The position numbers and the translations under genes were made by a program. From Nilaparvata lugens (Eukaryota; Arthropoda; Insecta; Hemiptera; Delphacidae), in NCBI RefSeq assembly GCF_014356525.2, contig NC_052505.1, positions 22,837,432-22,901,431 of the forward strand: a DNA stretch of 64,000 nucleotides. Direction: 5' to 3'. Below the pieces are notes generated by a model, which was given only the letters and a program-made list of their open reading frames with translations, had not been told where the DNA came from and made no database searches. Each line of letters starts with the position of its first letter. Position 1 is the stretch's first letter. Below, piece after piece: positions 47,170 to 59,245 of the stretch.

Positions 47170-49240
47170 TCACCTCTCGCCATATCTCTCCCACCTTGCC
47201 AAGCTCTTTCTCCACTGTTCGCCTCTATGAAATCCTAGGCCTTCCTCTTTTTCTTCTCCCCTGAGGATTCCACTGCAAAGCATGATATTTATTTTCCTCA
47301 AAGCATGGCCTATCCACCTCCATTTCCTCTTCCTGATCTGAATGTCTATGGGCATCTGTCCTGTATTGTGGCAGAGCTCTTCATTTGAAATCATATCTGG
47401 CCACCACACGCACTCAATCTTTCGCAGACACCAATTGATGAAGACTTGGATTCTTTTACGGATTTCAGCTGTTACCTTCCATGTCTCGCAACCGTAGAGG
47501 AGGACAGACTTCACATTTGAATTGAAAATTCGTAGCTTCGTCTGTTTCGACATGTTATTGTTCCTCTATACTGTATACAGCTGTGGAAAGACCCCATTTG
47601 CTTTTCTGATGCGAGTTTTGACATCATCCTCGGCACCTCCCTCAGGATTTACCATGCTGCCCAAATGAACAAATGAGTCCACCCTCTCTATTCTCCTCCC
47701 ATTTATTTCAAAACTTTCCACTCCATGAACATTGACTTCGTTTTTGCCTCATTAATCTTCAGGCTTACATTTCTAGCAATCTCACTCAGTGCCAGCAGAC
47801 ATAGGTCATCTGCAAAATCCAAGTCTTCAAGTCTGTTTTGCATCCCCCATTGAATACCTCTTCTCCTTCTGTTCAGTGATGTTTTCATAACAATGTCTAG
47901 CACACTAACAAAGAGTATAGGTGACAGAATGCAGCCCTGCTTTACACCAGATGTTACATCAATTGGGTTTGATAACACACCATCATGAATTATTTGTCAT
48001 TTATAACCATCATACAAGCCCTTAATTAGATTCAAGATCTTTGGTGGAATGCCATATATTTCCAAAATCCTCCACATGCATTCTTTGTCAATGAAATCAA
48101 AAGCTTTCTTAAAGTCGATAGAAGCTAAATATAGGGGGCTCTGCCATTCTACACTCTGTTCGAAGATGATTCTCAGAGTGTTGATGAGATCAATGCAGCT
48201 ACGGTTTTCTCTAAATCCAGCCTGTTCTTTTCTCAGTTGTAGTTCAATTGAAGGTTTTATCCTACCAAGGATTTATTCTGGTCAGCACCTTGCTCACAAT
48301 AGACAGCAGGGTAATGCCTCTCCATCTCCAGTTGTCACATTTTGTGATGTCTCCCTTTTTTCGAACTTTCACAACTAGACCATTTTTCCACTGCTCGGGT
48401 ATTACTTCCTCTACCCAAATCATCTTCAAAAGGGGTTCCAAAATCTCAGCTGTCAGTTCTGGGTCTACTTTGGACACTTCTGGTGAGATATTGTCAATTC
48501 AAGCTGCTTTCCTAGCATTCAATGCCTCAATTGCTTCAATGATCTGATTCCTTATTGGTGGATCTACACTTATCTCAAAAGCTATATTTCCATTTTGAAC
48601 AAAACCCTGCTCCGCACCTGCATTACCTCTGTTCAATACTTCTTCAAGAAAGCCATTCTTTCCCAGCAGTCTGATGGTACTGTACAGCGCTCCTTTAGAT
48701 CTCCTCTCCTGGCAGCATCTTCTGCTTTCTACGCTTGCTTGTTTTTCCAATCTCTCTGATCCCTCCTGGCTTTCCTCTTCACATTCCTCATTGATATAGA
48801 ATAGTCTCTCTCTGCCTGGGACTTTTGCTGTCTCATTTTGCTTTGATTGATCTTTGCTTTCAGCTCTCTTCGCCTTGCAATTTCCCTCCATGTATCTTCT
48901 GACATCCATTCCTTTTTTTGTGGGTCCTTGAAACCAAGAACTCCTTTACTTGTTTTGGTGAGTATTTCCTGTATATCTCCCCATGCTGCATCTACATCGG
49001 GTGCCATCTGTAGGTCCTCAAAGCTATTTTGAAGTCATTTCTATTTCTGTCCTCTCGTAGCTTCCCAAGATCAAACTTTCTTCCTCTTTTCGCAAATTTC
49101 TGAGCACATGTCATAATTTTCATACGAAATTCTGCCACTATTAGAAGATGATTACTTCCTGCATCTGATCCTCGCTTGTTACGAACATTTGTAAGGTATC
49201 TTCTAAATTTTCTGCTAATTGCTATGTGGTCGATTTGGTT
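47170..49240 (-). pseudogene. LINE reverse transcriptase and C-terminal domain, frameshifted
   Basis: In order on the minus strand: NQIDHIAISRKF (about 49235), a lysine/arginine-rich linker (about 49000-48730), PEQWKNGLVVKVRKKGD and GITLLSIVSKVL (48477-48262), TSGVKQGCILSPILF and LDFADDLCLLA, the catalytic box with F instead of Y (47978-47703), KTKSMFMEW, and SVLLYGCETWKVT with WRWIGHALRK (47553-47170). At least four changes of frame are needed (near 49020, 48700, 48250 and 47690), and stops lie between. The RT would carry out target-primed reverse transcription; this copy is dead. Confidence 0.88.
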
Positions 49241-49264
49241 CTCTGTTGCATTATCTGTGGAAAC

Positions 49265-49879
49265 TCATAAAACCTTATGGCATCTTCTGTGAGGGAAAAT
49301 TGTACCTCCAATGACAAGATCATCATATTCATCACAGAAGTTGATTAGCCTTTCATCATTATCATTTACTTGACCTTCACCATGGATTCCCATGATATGC
49401 TCTACACCTTCATCGATTGAACCAACCCTAGCATTCAGATCACCCATTATAATAAGAAGATCTCTTTTGTGAGATTTTTTGACAGTTTCTACTAGCAAAG
49501 CATAGAACTCTTCTTTTTTCTCCATCTCAGATACCTCTGTCAGTTGTATAACAGTAATATTTCGAATTTTGTTATTGATTCGCGCAGTTATAATCCTTTC
49601 AGAGACAGGTTTCCAATCCATTAGACTCTGGTTTGCTTTTGCATTGAGAAGAATTACCACCCCATCCCTGTGAACCGCTCCACTCTCCTCTGGCAAACCA
49701 TAATAAAAAAAGATCAGACCATCACTTGTTTTCAACTCTCCAAAATCAAACCATCTCACCTCACTAAGTCCCAATATTTCTAGCTTATAATTTCTCATTT
49801 CCTGTGCAACCTGTTTCAATTTACCCATCTCTGCCAAAGTCCTAACATTCCAAAATCCAATTTTTGTTTCATGTTTCAA
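49265..49879 (-). pseudogene. LINE apurinic/apyrimidinic-type endonuclease domain
   Basis: The open frame of 204 residues starts MKHETKIGFWNVRTL and contains LGLSEVRW, GVVILLNAK, and IIMGDLNARVG, the DNA-binding and catalytic blocks of the exonuclease III-like endonuclease that nicks target DNA for LINE insertion. It ends at a stop after CHKVL, where the family would continue to a block with NQIDHIAISRKFRR; that block follows in the same region after the stop. The rest of the polyprotein is in other frames downstream on the minus strand. Confidence 0.88.
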
Positions 49880-50368
49880 GCCAAAAGTCGCCGTAATTCC
49901 GTCCGTTTGCTATTCGTTTCAGTTTATTTAGTAATTGTAGTTCGAAAATTGCGGGTTATTGGCCCGCACTCAACTATCTCATTGATAGGGCCGCTATCTG
50001 AAGTCTTCAAGTAGGCTGCTTTTCTTTCTGGATTGGCTCCCTTAGCCTTTGGTGTTCCAAAGAACCCTTCTACAAGGCAGCAGTTTTAAGAGAAAATCAG
50101 AAAAATTAAGAGTTTGTCAAGGAAGACAGATAGGAAAGGAAGTTTGTGCGTGACTCTTCGGATGGTGGGTGAACGCGGGGCGCCCCCACCATCACGCACA
50201 TAAGAGAGGGCGGCTCAAAAGCAAAGTCAATGGAAAAAACAGCCGCCCTAGGATGAAAGGTCTCCGGAGCAAAAGGAAGAGAGGAAGGGCTCCGGAGTGG
50301 GTGTCTGCAGTTGCATGAAGCAATCGGGCGATGGGATCCCCAACCCCGACGCAGGAAATTAATATAAT

Positions 50369-50869
50369 AGGTAATGGAAATTTCCTTTATAATATTGAAT
50401 ATTAAACTTTTTAGGTTAATGGAGAATTACTTCAATTCCTATTCAATTGATAATGGCAAATATTAATAATCCAAACTCAACATATTCAAAAACGACAGCT
50501 TTACTTTAAAGTGAGGTTCGAAGTAAGATATTTCTATTGCTTGAGAATTTTCACTCAATACGGCTCATGGATGATAAATTATAGATTGATAAAATATTAA
50601 TTTATTACAATTTGATGTGAATATAAATTATTCGAAGATAGAATTTCCATACTTTATAATTACTATACAATATAAAATTCATAATTTGAATTATCGATCG
50701 CTATTCAATCAAAAAAAGTATATACAATTAATTCAACATAAGTTTCACTGCATTCATTGCATTTTTACAAAAGTTAAGTAAGCGTCAATCGATAGATCAA
50801 TAGATTTTCAGGATCTTGAAAACACCCTTAAGTTAGTTGGTCCGTTCACATACAAAAAGTATGTAAAAA
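50369..50869. other. AT-rich non-coding stretch
   Basis: No recognisable feature between the full-length LINE and the next LINE 3' end. Confidence 0.5.
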
Positions 50870-51505
50870 ATTAAGCTCAGTTATTTTCGCGCTGAGACGA
50901 CTTACAAAAATTTCCAACTTAGAAACGTTGAAAGCAGTGTACTTTGCAATAATCCATTCCCACATTTCATATGGAGTTGAAATACATAGAGGATCAAGCA
51001 TCTCAAACTTGAATAAAATACTCCTACTACAAAAAGAAGCAATAAGAATGATTCTAAATCTTAATAGAAAGCAATCATGCGAGCAATATTGTTCAGTGAG
51101 TTTAAGTTCATGACGGTGAACAGCCTGTACATTTATAGAACAATATTATATATAAAAACTAAAGAATCCAAATTTCCATGGCAAGTAGATATACATAATT
51201 ACAACACAAGAAATATAAAAAAAATACATAATAAGGAAAAATATAAACAAAGAACAACGTATATGGGAATATAATTTATTGGTTGTCTTCCAGGTAGCAT
51301 AAGGCATGAGAGTGATAGATCGAAATTCAAGGAATTGTTGAAAGCATATTTGATAGATTTAGCATGCTACAGTATAAGCGAGTTTACTGTAAAAATGAAT
51401 TTAAACTATCATTTTTTCTCTTTTGCTTTGAGTTAGTTCTACTTTTGACGTTTTCGTGTACATTTTTATGTATGTTTTGTAAATAAATGATTGTTTGATT
51501 GTTAG
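50870..51505 (+). mobile_element. LINE 3' end (jockey/CR1-like), strongly 5'-truncated
   Basis: The insertion retains the end of the polyprotein plus a short 3' UTR ending 'aaataaatgattgtttgattg', a TTGATTG-type tail. Upstream RT blocks are missing. Confidence 0.75.
50886..51435 (+). pseudogene. LINE reverse transcriptase C-terminal domain remnant
   Basis: The reading LTKISNLETLKAVYFAIIHS, HISYGVEIHRGSS, LLLQKEAIRMILNL is the post-RT domain seen in jockey/I/CR1-type elements. It changes frame near 51080 to VNSLYIYRTILYIKTKE, HNYNTRN, YMGI, and after a stop GCLPGSIRHESDRSKFKELL. About 170 codons in total, with one frameshift and at least one in-frame stop. Confidence 0.8.
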
Positions 51506-51780
51506 AAATAATCACATTTCACTTTGATAAAATTACCCTTTTTATTTAATTGTCAAATTGACTCATTCATTATGAGAGAAAGTAGGATAGCTTTTTGCAT
51601 AAGAATTTGCGACTCGATTTTCAGGAAAATGCGGATTAATTTTTGAAACAACTAATTTCACAGAAAGCTTCGTCGAGTACTAATATTGATTGGTGCAACT
51701 CAAAGCAAGCATTTTTCTCCCTTCTAGATCTAAAAACATTTTATTTAAGTGCTCAGCATTATACAATTCACCTGATTTCA
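51506..51780. other. AT-rich non-coding stretch
   Basis: Nothing recognisable. Confidence 0.5.
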
Positions 51781-51781
51781 T

Positions 51782-51985
51782 TAGAAGAAGAAGAAGAAGA
51801 AGAAGAAGAAGAAGAAGAAAAGAAGAAGAAGAAGAAGAAGAAGAAGAAGAAGAAGAAGAAGAAGAAGAAGAGAAGAAGAAGAAGAAGAAGAAGAAGAAGA
51901 AGAATAAGAAGAAGAAGAAGAGGAGGAAGAAGAAGAAGAAGAAGAAGAAGAAGAAGAAGAAGAAGAAGAAGAAGAAGAGAAGAAA
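51782..51985 (+). repeat. (GAA)n microsatellite, ~200 bp
   Basis: Long GAA/AGA run with interruptions. It yields artefactual poly-Glu, poly-Lys, poly-Arg and, on the minus strand, poly-Phe, poly-Ser and poly-Leu frames. Confidence 0.95.
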
Positions 51986-52483
51986 AGTGGAAGATGATGA
52001 AGGAGGATGAGAATCAGAATTAGGTGAGTAGAAGATAAACTGACAGAGTGAATGAGCAAGAGAATGATGAATTACTAAGTACAAGCATGGCTCACTCAGT
52101 GCTGAAACCTTGCCTTGCAGCCAACCTGACTGTTTTGCCTACAAAGCAGTTCCCTGTGAAGCTAAGGCATTAGAATACAATAAGAACAAAAGAGCTTTGC
52201 CTCAACTCTAGCTGACACCCTGTGAAAGCAGGCTGCCTCCCCCCTCATCATTTTCCACTCGTCTTGTAAAAAGACAGTTGAATCTCAGGCATCCGATTAT
52301 GACTAAACTACTTCTCAGGTGAGACTCGTGGTACAAACATCCGAAAATAGAACTGGAAAGTTGAGATATTGTGAAGTAATAAGAGGTTGCAATCAAGAGA
52401 TGGTTCATCTTGTAGTGATGCGGGCAGTTCCATTCAATCAATTTATTCAAGACACATTAACTAATGCTGAAGTGCATATTAAG
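51986..52483. other. Non-coding stretch
   Basis: No gene. Slightly richer in G and C at 52090-52260, with no recognisable motif. Confidence 0.45.
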
Positions 52484-53197
52484 GTGCATATAGACTTGAA
52501 CATCACAAACACGCGCATTTCACTTTTCGAAAAAATCTGGTGTGGCGCACTCACACAACTTTCCTTGCAGTTATGAAAATAGATCACTTGACGCTAGTGT
52601 TTCCGCGCATCTCAAGATTAGTCTACTTTTCAAAGATCTAATCCAGCTGGTGACAGGACAATAACGCTGCAGACACATGAAGTCTGCTATCTCTTCATAG
52701 TGAATGATTTAATAGAATCAACAGTTGCCAACAGTTTGCAATTTAATAATCTTATTTTATCGAACTTCAAGCTTATTTTCAATTTTAGGTGAAAATGTTA
52801 CTGAACATTAATTGTAGAGATTCTTACCCTCAATCTCTTCCACTTGAAATTTTTTGTTTAAATGTATCTGAAGCCTGATAATTGGGAATCTAAAATCAAA
52901 CTTTGCATAGATGGAGCGGAGCTATTGGAATTTTTACAGATATGGAACTTGTGACAGTTGATAGAGCTTATCAATGATTTTTTTAGGTATAAATTTGATC
53001 GAAATCGTTGGAGCCGTTTTCGAGAAAATCGCGGAAACCCCTGTTTCCGACAACATTTTCGCCATTTTAGCCGCCATCTTGAATTGCATCCGATCGAAAT
53101 TGTTCGTTCCTTATATTGTGAGGACCTTAAGTTCCCAATTTCAAGTCATTCCGTTGATTGGGACATGAGATATCGTGTACACAGACGCACATACACT

Positions 53198-53267
<70 letters not shown>

Positions 53268-53282
53268 ACACACACACACACA

Positions 53283-53313
<31 letters not shown>

Positions 53314-53384
53314 CACACCACACACACACACACACACTAACACACACACACACCTACACACACACATACACACACACACACACA

Positions 53385-53467
<83 letters not shown>

Positions 53468-53660
53468 CACACACATACAGACCAATACCCAAAAACCACT
53501 TTTTTGGACTCAGGGGACCTTGAAACGTATAGAAATTTGGAAATTCGGGTACCTTAATTTTTTTCGGAAAGCAATACTTTCCTTACCTATGGTAATAGGG
53601 CAAGGAAAGTAAAAAGTAGAAAGTGAAATGCGCATGTTCTTATTGCTCAAGTCTGTACGT
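52484..53660. mobile_element. Composite inverted-repeat element of ~1.18 kb
   Basis: The outer ends, about 52484-52528 (agacttgaacatcacaaac, gcgcatttcactttt) and 53619-53660, are imperfect inverse copies. They match the ends of the short MITE at 40811-41017. Inside sits a sequence with the second pair of ends ACTTTCCTTGC/GCAAGGAAAGT (52558-53610) shared with the 7803-9085 element. This suggests either nesting or one family with two layers of inverted ends. No coding capacity. Confidence 0.65.
53192..53476 (+). repeat. (CA)n microsatellite, ~285 bp
   Basis: Long CA run with occasional CCA, TA and AA slips. It lies at the same internal position as the shorter CA run of the 7803-9085 element (8926-8965). 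Confidence 0.97.
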
Positions 53661-54700
53661 AGCTTGAAGGAAGTGAATCGACGTGAATCATATGTATTTC
53701 ATTGATGTCAGGATACTAAGGAATTACTTTTTTCTAGCATAGTTGAAATATACTGTCTTTTCTCGTTAGGGCCACTCTTGAAAAAAAAATAAAAATAGAA
53801 ATCTATGTAATCTTTTTTAAAATTGTTTACTTACGACATGTTTCGGCTATGATGTCATTATCAAGTAATTGAAAAATAAATAAACCAATTAAAAAAAAAC
53901 AATTAACACAACTTTCTATAGAATTTTAAAAAAAGGGTACTTGGATTTCTATTTGTATACTGCTAGGTATATGTGTCATTTTGCAATTAAGAGTTTTCCA
54001 CTTTTCTTCCATAAAACGAAAAACCAATGTGTATTGTTCAAGTCGTACAATAATCCTCCATCCAAATCACAACTACTCAACAAATTTGCTTCTACTAATC
54101 TCCTGACAAGTTCATGTGGCACTCTTACCCAACTCTCTCTCTTGCTCAAGACCGAGACAAAGATGCCTCCCCCAACTCCGCATTCCAACACCCTCTCTCC
54201 CATAATCTATTCAGCTTCAAAATGTAACTGTTATGGTGAAGATCTAGATATTTTATCTTGAATTTTTTTTCTCTTAATGAAATTAACTATCTTGTATTGT
54301 ATATTCCAGAATTTGGACTTATCTAACTAGATCTCTATATTCGCACTCCTACTTTTATTCTAAGTAATTGTGTGTCAGAGTTGTGCAATAACTTTGTCCT
54401 TTTGTGGTTTCATTGAGTATATTATGCCAACTTTCCATATACTGTCTTTGATTTTGTTATGGAATTCGACTGTATCCGAAATTGTTGAGATGCTGAATTT
54501 TCTTCAAAGATTTAACAATTTCCATTGAAACTGTGTAAAATTGCTGTGCAGTTGCACAGTAGGAAGTAACCATAATTTTGCTGTGAGGTGTCAGCCAGGA
54601 AAATGACAGTCGAAAAGGAGTTCTAGTTGTCAAATATCGGCCTCACGTTGAAGCGTCATGTGTCAAGTTCTGCTCCTGGGAGGGGCATGAACATGCACTA
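53661..54700. other. AT-rich non-coding stretch
   Basis: No gene is supportable. A 106-codon frame at 53941-54261 has no family resemblance. The segment 'catgtggcactcttacccaactct' near 54113 faintly resembles the left end of the CA-containing elements. Confidence 0.45.
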
Positions 54701-57700
54701 AAATTGATAATTATAAACACTTACCAATTAAACCAAAACTACAATCATAAATCATGGGCAATATTCCTCAACGTTTAATGCCCCACTGTTTTGTTCCGTA
54801 GAAAGAAGAGGACGCAAAATGAATAAGTGATTTATGATTAGAATAGTCTGATTAAATAAAATGATTAAACGGTTGTAATATTTGAGGTTATGATTCAATG
54901 ATAGATATTTGTAGGTTAGATCGGTTGATGTTTGTTTAATCGAATTGTCGATATCACTTAAATCGATGTATCGAAGCAGAATGACTAGTATATGGATGTG
55001 GCAGGTTGAAAAAGTTAATTTGCACAACAGAGGGTTTGTCGGTCTACAAAGGTAGCCGAAGTAAGGGATCTGAGACTCTAACTTAATATGGTAGGTGGCT
55101 ATAATATAGTGAGGTGGAATTAAATTCACTTTAATAATAAAATACAGTGCAACTTGAATCTGCTGAAAATAAATCCTGTTGTCACTATGATCAAACAGAG
55201 ATAGTAACTTTGGAGTGAACCTTTTCTCCAAGTGATGACCAATATATCCAGAATCCAATACTTGTGCCGTAATTTGGAAAGATATTAGACCGTATGAAAC
55301 AACAGGTAGAATGGCAAATCCATGCGAACCAGGTCTCTGATAAATACTATAGGTTATGTAGCGAAGTGCTGGACCAAAATAGTAAATATTTCGAGTACCG
55401 AGTTTAATTCTAACGTTGTCTATACGATCTATTACCTCTCTTTTCAACGTTGATCGGCTGATGATGCGGGATTCACTTCACCTCGGTGTAGCAGGCCGGT
55501 GGGAGTCGATTTACTATTTGATTCTGTGGGATACTCCCAATGACAGAATTTATTACTTGATAAGAAAAACAACCACCACTTACCACCACTTACCACCAGA
55601 ATAGATAATAGTCTAATGATAGATACTATACTCGCTACTGTCTGACTATTGCAAAACAGGACGTGTCCTGAATGATCAATGTGTGTCAGTCGAGAAAGAA
55701 CGAATTTGGAGGTAAAATGAAGTAAATCCAGTTTAACAAAACGGTAATATGGATATATTCTGATAGATAAACTGTTACAGCAAATATGGAATAAATTAAT
55801 GAACAAATTATGTGAATAATAATTTTCGATAGATACAAAATAAATATTGGTTGATAGTAGATTTGAATCTTTAATTTATAAATATTATATAGAAAGTTCG
55901 GTATTCTTCAATTAAACAAAATGAAATGGATAATAGCCCTTGGAAAGGGTCATAAACTGAATTAGCTCAACAAGAAAAAACAAGTTAATATGAAATAGTG
56001 ATTCAGAAAATAGAATAAATTAACAATTGAAATTATTCTCAGGGTGTGGTTTCGCCTAAGGAAAATAGACCTTTTAGCTAAGTACAGCGTGGATAGTTAA
56101 ATGTATTTAATATTATAAAAATTAATTATGATAAGTTTTTGTACCCTTAAAACTATAGTCATGACTTTTCTAACTGAACGAATTTATGCGCTGTACAATT
56201 TTTGCAGATTTATGGGGATCCCCTTTTATATTCGACAACTTACGTAGACTTTTGTTTCCGTTTTTTGGTTTTTCGAAATATATTCGGCCGTAGAATATAT
56301 CGTTCCGGCTGGGTCCTTCCACGTGGCGAAAAATGTTGAACAGACTTCACTGATATAATTTAGGGGTTTATTTGAATGAAATTTAAAATCTTGATATCAC
56401 AATTATTATAGGAACTTTGGAACAACTTATTAAAAAACAGAAAACGAAGATTAAGTTACATGAAACAGAAATTAAAGCTTTTAAACAATTAGGTACGTGG
56501 ACTAGGTCTGCCTCCTACCGATGATCCTTGCAAAATGGCCTCGAGTCTTCCTCTTCCAATTTTCACTTCAATTTCTTCTCCAAATTTTATCTTGCCAAAT
56601 TTACATATTAATTCGGGATTGGTCCGATCCTGTGACGTAACCAATACGCCGAATGGGTGGTGTCACTGTGTCCAACTTTAAAGCTTTAAATATGGTGAAA
56701 TTCCTGGTTCGAAGTTGTTCCAAATTATTATATAGTTTTTTTATAATTATAATAATACATAAATAATAGAATTTGTCTATGATGATATACTTTTAAATTG
56801 GTTTCAATGAACAGCTAATGATTATAAAACATAGACATGCTAGTATAAGATACAGTAGACAAAGATATATATGTTTATAACAATAACGAATAACATAATA
56901 AATAAATATTTCTTCCTATTTTTTTGTTTATTGTTTTTTATACGCTAGTATATCGACCCTCAAACGTTATATATGGCTAAGCTAGTTTGTTCATATATTT
57001 TCAACAAGTATATTTTTCTTTGTAGTTTAAATAAATAAATATTCGGGCTTATTTGGCCTAGAAACGAAAGTATAAAATGAAAAGTTTAATAATATATTAT
57101 TTCTTTGATCGATGTTTAGTTGAACTGCCTTCTCAATTGCTACTTGTTACTGAGCTAGCCTTGGTTTGTTTCGGGGTTATGTTTTCATTTCGAAACTAAC
57201 CTTCAAATATAACTTTACTGTTCTAATCCAAAGGCATATAGACATATATGGTTTTTTTCCATTGACTAATTTTTTGGAAGGCATACAATTACAGATTTAT
57301 TTATTTCTTGCCTGGTAAGTTAGATAGCGATCGTCTATCGACCTCAGATAAGATTATATGTTTCTACGGTGATAGGAGCTATTCCGTTCTTGTACTAGCC
57401 TATGAACAAATTTATTTTATATTTTGAGGACTGTACGATCATTGGTACATCACATAGTAGAGACACGATCGTAACAATATTATTATTGATGAGAACCTCG
57501 AAACCAAAGATTATAATACTCTCTACAAAATGAACTTTTGTTTCTATTTTCCTATTCTCCAGATTGACAGCTGCTCGGACATTGAGGGTGCAAATAGTCG
57601 AAATTTATGATATATTTTATTGTTATAGAAATAATATATTATATATTGATAATAAATTTTCTATATTAAGTTATTCGCTCGAAATTGTTATCATAGTGTT
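54700..57700 (-). mobile_element. Possible Ty3/gypsy-type LTR and leader fragment
   Basis: On the minus strand a sequence ending 'gtctgttcaaca' at 56326 is followed by 'tttttcgccacgtggaagga'. That layout suggests an LTR 3' end followed by a primer-binding region, as in insect Ty3/gypsy elements. Upstream are an AATAAA-like signal (caaataaacc) and a moderately GC-rich segment near 56500-56670. No second LTR, gag or pol motif was found. The right boundary is unknown. The call is tentative. Confidence 0.3.
54752..55447 (-). other. Unassigned 231-codon open frame
   Basis: This is a long uninterrupted frame for AT-rich DNA (MKREVIDRIDNVRIKLGTRN at the start). It is rich in Ile, Leu, Tyr and His, with alternating hydrophobic stretches, but I see no conserved motif, signal peptide or clear membrane segments. 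It is followed upstream (55806-55444, other frame) by another open stretch. It may be a chance frame, or part of the retroelement suggested at 54700-57700. A host exon is not supported. Confidence 0.25.
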
Positions 57701-58560
57701 CAAAGGTAAAACCGTTAGTGAGTGTTATTGGGTCTAAATTATGAAATTCTGTGTTGCTATTATGTAAGTGGCAAATTTGTATTATGCTGCTCAGAGTAGA
57801 CTGTGGTTCAACCTAGCAAGTTGAACAATCCACAAATATTCTAGTCATTTGAAATGACATATAAATCGAATTTTGGGAGAAGATGTGACTGTTATTTTTT
57901 ATGGAGTTTATAAGGAGCAATGATTTCCTGAGATATAAATTGAAAAATCCAGTAGTATGTTACCAAGAGGTTTTTCCAATTCGTGCTCGCAATTCCAAAT
58001 ATATAAATCAGAAGGATTAGCGATTGGATACAGATATGTCAAAAAACTTCCAACCAACTATAGATTGGAATGTTAATTCGAAGTCCGTGAGGTGATAATC
58101 TGTGCCCGTTTGATATCAAGTGTGTGGAGTTTGCCTAAATGTGTACAAGAATGAAGTCCACCGTTCACATAATATCTCTTTATTCCTCATAAGAAAGCAT
58201 CTGAGTTTTCTGCTTCCATTCACTTCACCTTTTGATTGTTGATTCATGAACTCATTTGAATAAAGTCCAAGTATTGATTCAATCATGTATGTGATTATGT
58301 AACACATAATTTATTATTATCTTATGTAACACATATTATATTATTATCTACAAAATATGTAACACAGAACACCTCATCCACTTGATGTATTTGATTCTTC
58401 GCTTAGCGAGCTTTGGATACTGATCGGTACCTGGATTACCTAGCTGCCAATTACATGAACCAATAAGAACGATTATAGCAGCTAGCTACCAGGCTACCAA
58501 TCCTTTCATTTTCTAAGTATGGTCTCTGGTTTTATGAGACTCAAGGAGACTTGTTGTTGT
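57701..58560. other. AT-rich non-coding stretch
   Basis: No gene. A short repeat of 'atgtaacacat' with AT-rich spacers lies at 58300-58365. Confidence 0.5.
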
Positions 58561-58569
58561 AATTGAATA

Positions 58570-58755
58570 CAACTTATTCTCTCTTCAAATTCCTTCAACT
58601 CTTTCACTCTGTTACACTCTCTCTGTCATTCCTCCTGCAGGTCTCAACGCTTGAGACTAGCTCTCTCTCTCTCTCACTCTCTATTTCTATCTCTTCCTCT
58701 CTTCATCATTCTCACCCTCTTAATCTATCTCTCTCATCCCTCATTAATTTGAATG
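58570..58755 (+). repeat. Pyrimidine-rich (CT)n tract
   Basis: C/T-rich on the + strand with a CTCTCT core at 58660-58690. Confidence 0.85.
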
Positions 58756-58769
58756 CTTAAGCGACAGCA

Positions 58770-59245
58770 ACAATAACAACAACAAGAGGTCACGTGGGTG
58801 CTATAGCTGCTGTTCCTTCATTAACCTAGCGGCTGCCTGGTCCTAAAGGGTGCAGGGGGTTTACATAGTAGGTTATAGGGAGAAGGTGAGGGTTCGCATA
58901 GGCAGTGGTAACAAAAGGGGGGCTAGAGGCCCCTCAGGACGGATTTCGGCACAGAATACTGCCACCCCCGCTCCCTCACCAAGCAGACAGAATTGTAGCC
59001 AATTAAATGAGGGTGCCTACATTCAACCTGGAATTATTATTATTTGCTGTTGCCGGGATCTGGCGTTTTCCTGGAGTCAGTTCGGTTGACTGTGATCGAC
59101 AGGGCTGATATAATTGCTGTCGCTGTTGCTATAACAAGTGATACGTTTTGGGTACCACTCACCAAATCCTGTTTAGACTATATATACCTTTCCATTTATA
59201 GCTTATCTATACCTATGTATAATATACGATACAGGTGAGCGTAGT
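58770..59245. other. Less AT-rich block of unknown function
   Basis: Sequence 58780-59150 is richer in G and C than its surroundings, with an open frame (58850-59089) lacking recognisable motifs. It follows a pyrimidine tract and is followed by 'atacaggtgagcg' at 59230-59242, a good 5' splice site in context. It could be a + strand non-coding exon or conserved regulatory block, or neither. Confidence 0.3.

Larger units (their letters stand above)
47082..50355 (-). mobile_element. Near full-length LINE with perfect 13-bp target-site duplication
   Basis: The 13-mer aaattaatataat occurs at 47069-47081 and 50356-50368, exactly bounding 3274 bp. On the minus strand the element starts with a GC-rich leader (cctgcgtcggggttgggg), then endonuclease, RT and a C-terminal domain, and ends without a long poly-A near 47082. 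This fits a full-length RTE-like LINE. The intact duplication indicates a fairly recent insertion even though the coding frame is broken. Confidence 0.9.

Noticed and set aside
51643..52084. Long poly-Glu/Lys/Arg and poly-Phe/Ser/Leu open frames
   Set aside because: They are translations of the GAA microsatellite in different frames.
53576..53610. Helitron-type 3' hairpin at the end of the CA-containing element
   Set aside because: A hairpin can be drawn, but no CTRR terminus follows and the same bases are better explained as an inverted end shared with 52558.
53127..53612. Thr-His and Cys-Val repeat open frames of up to 199 codons
   Set aside because: They are translations of the CA microsatellite; nothing outside the repeat resembles a protein family.
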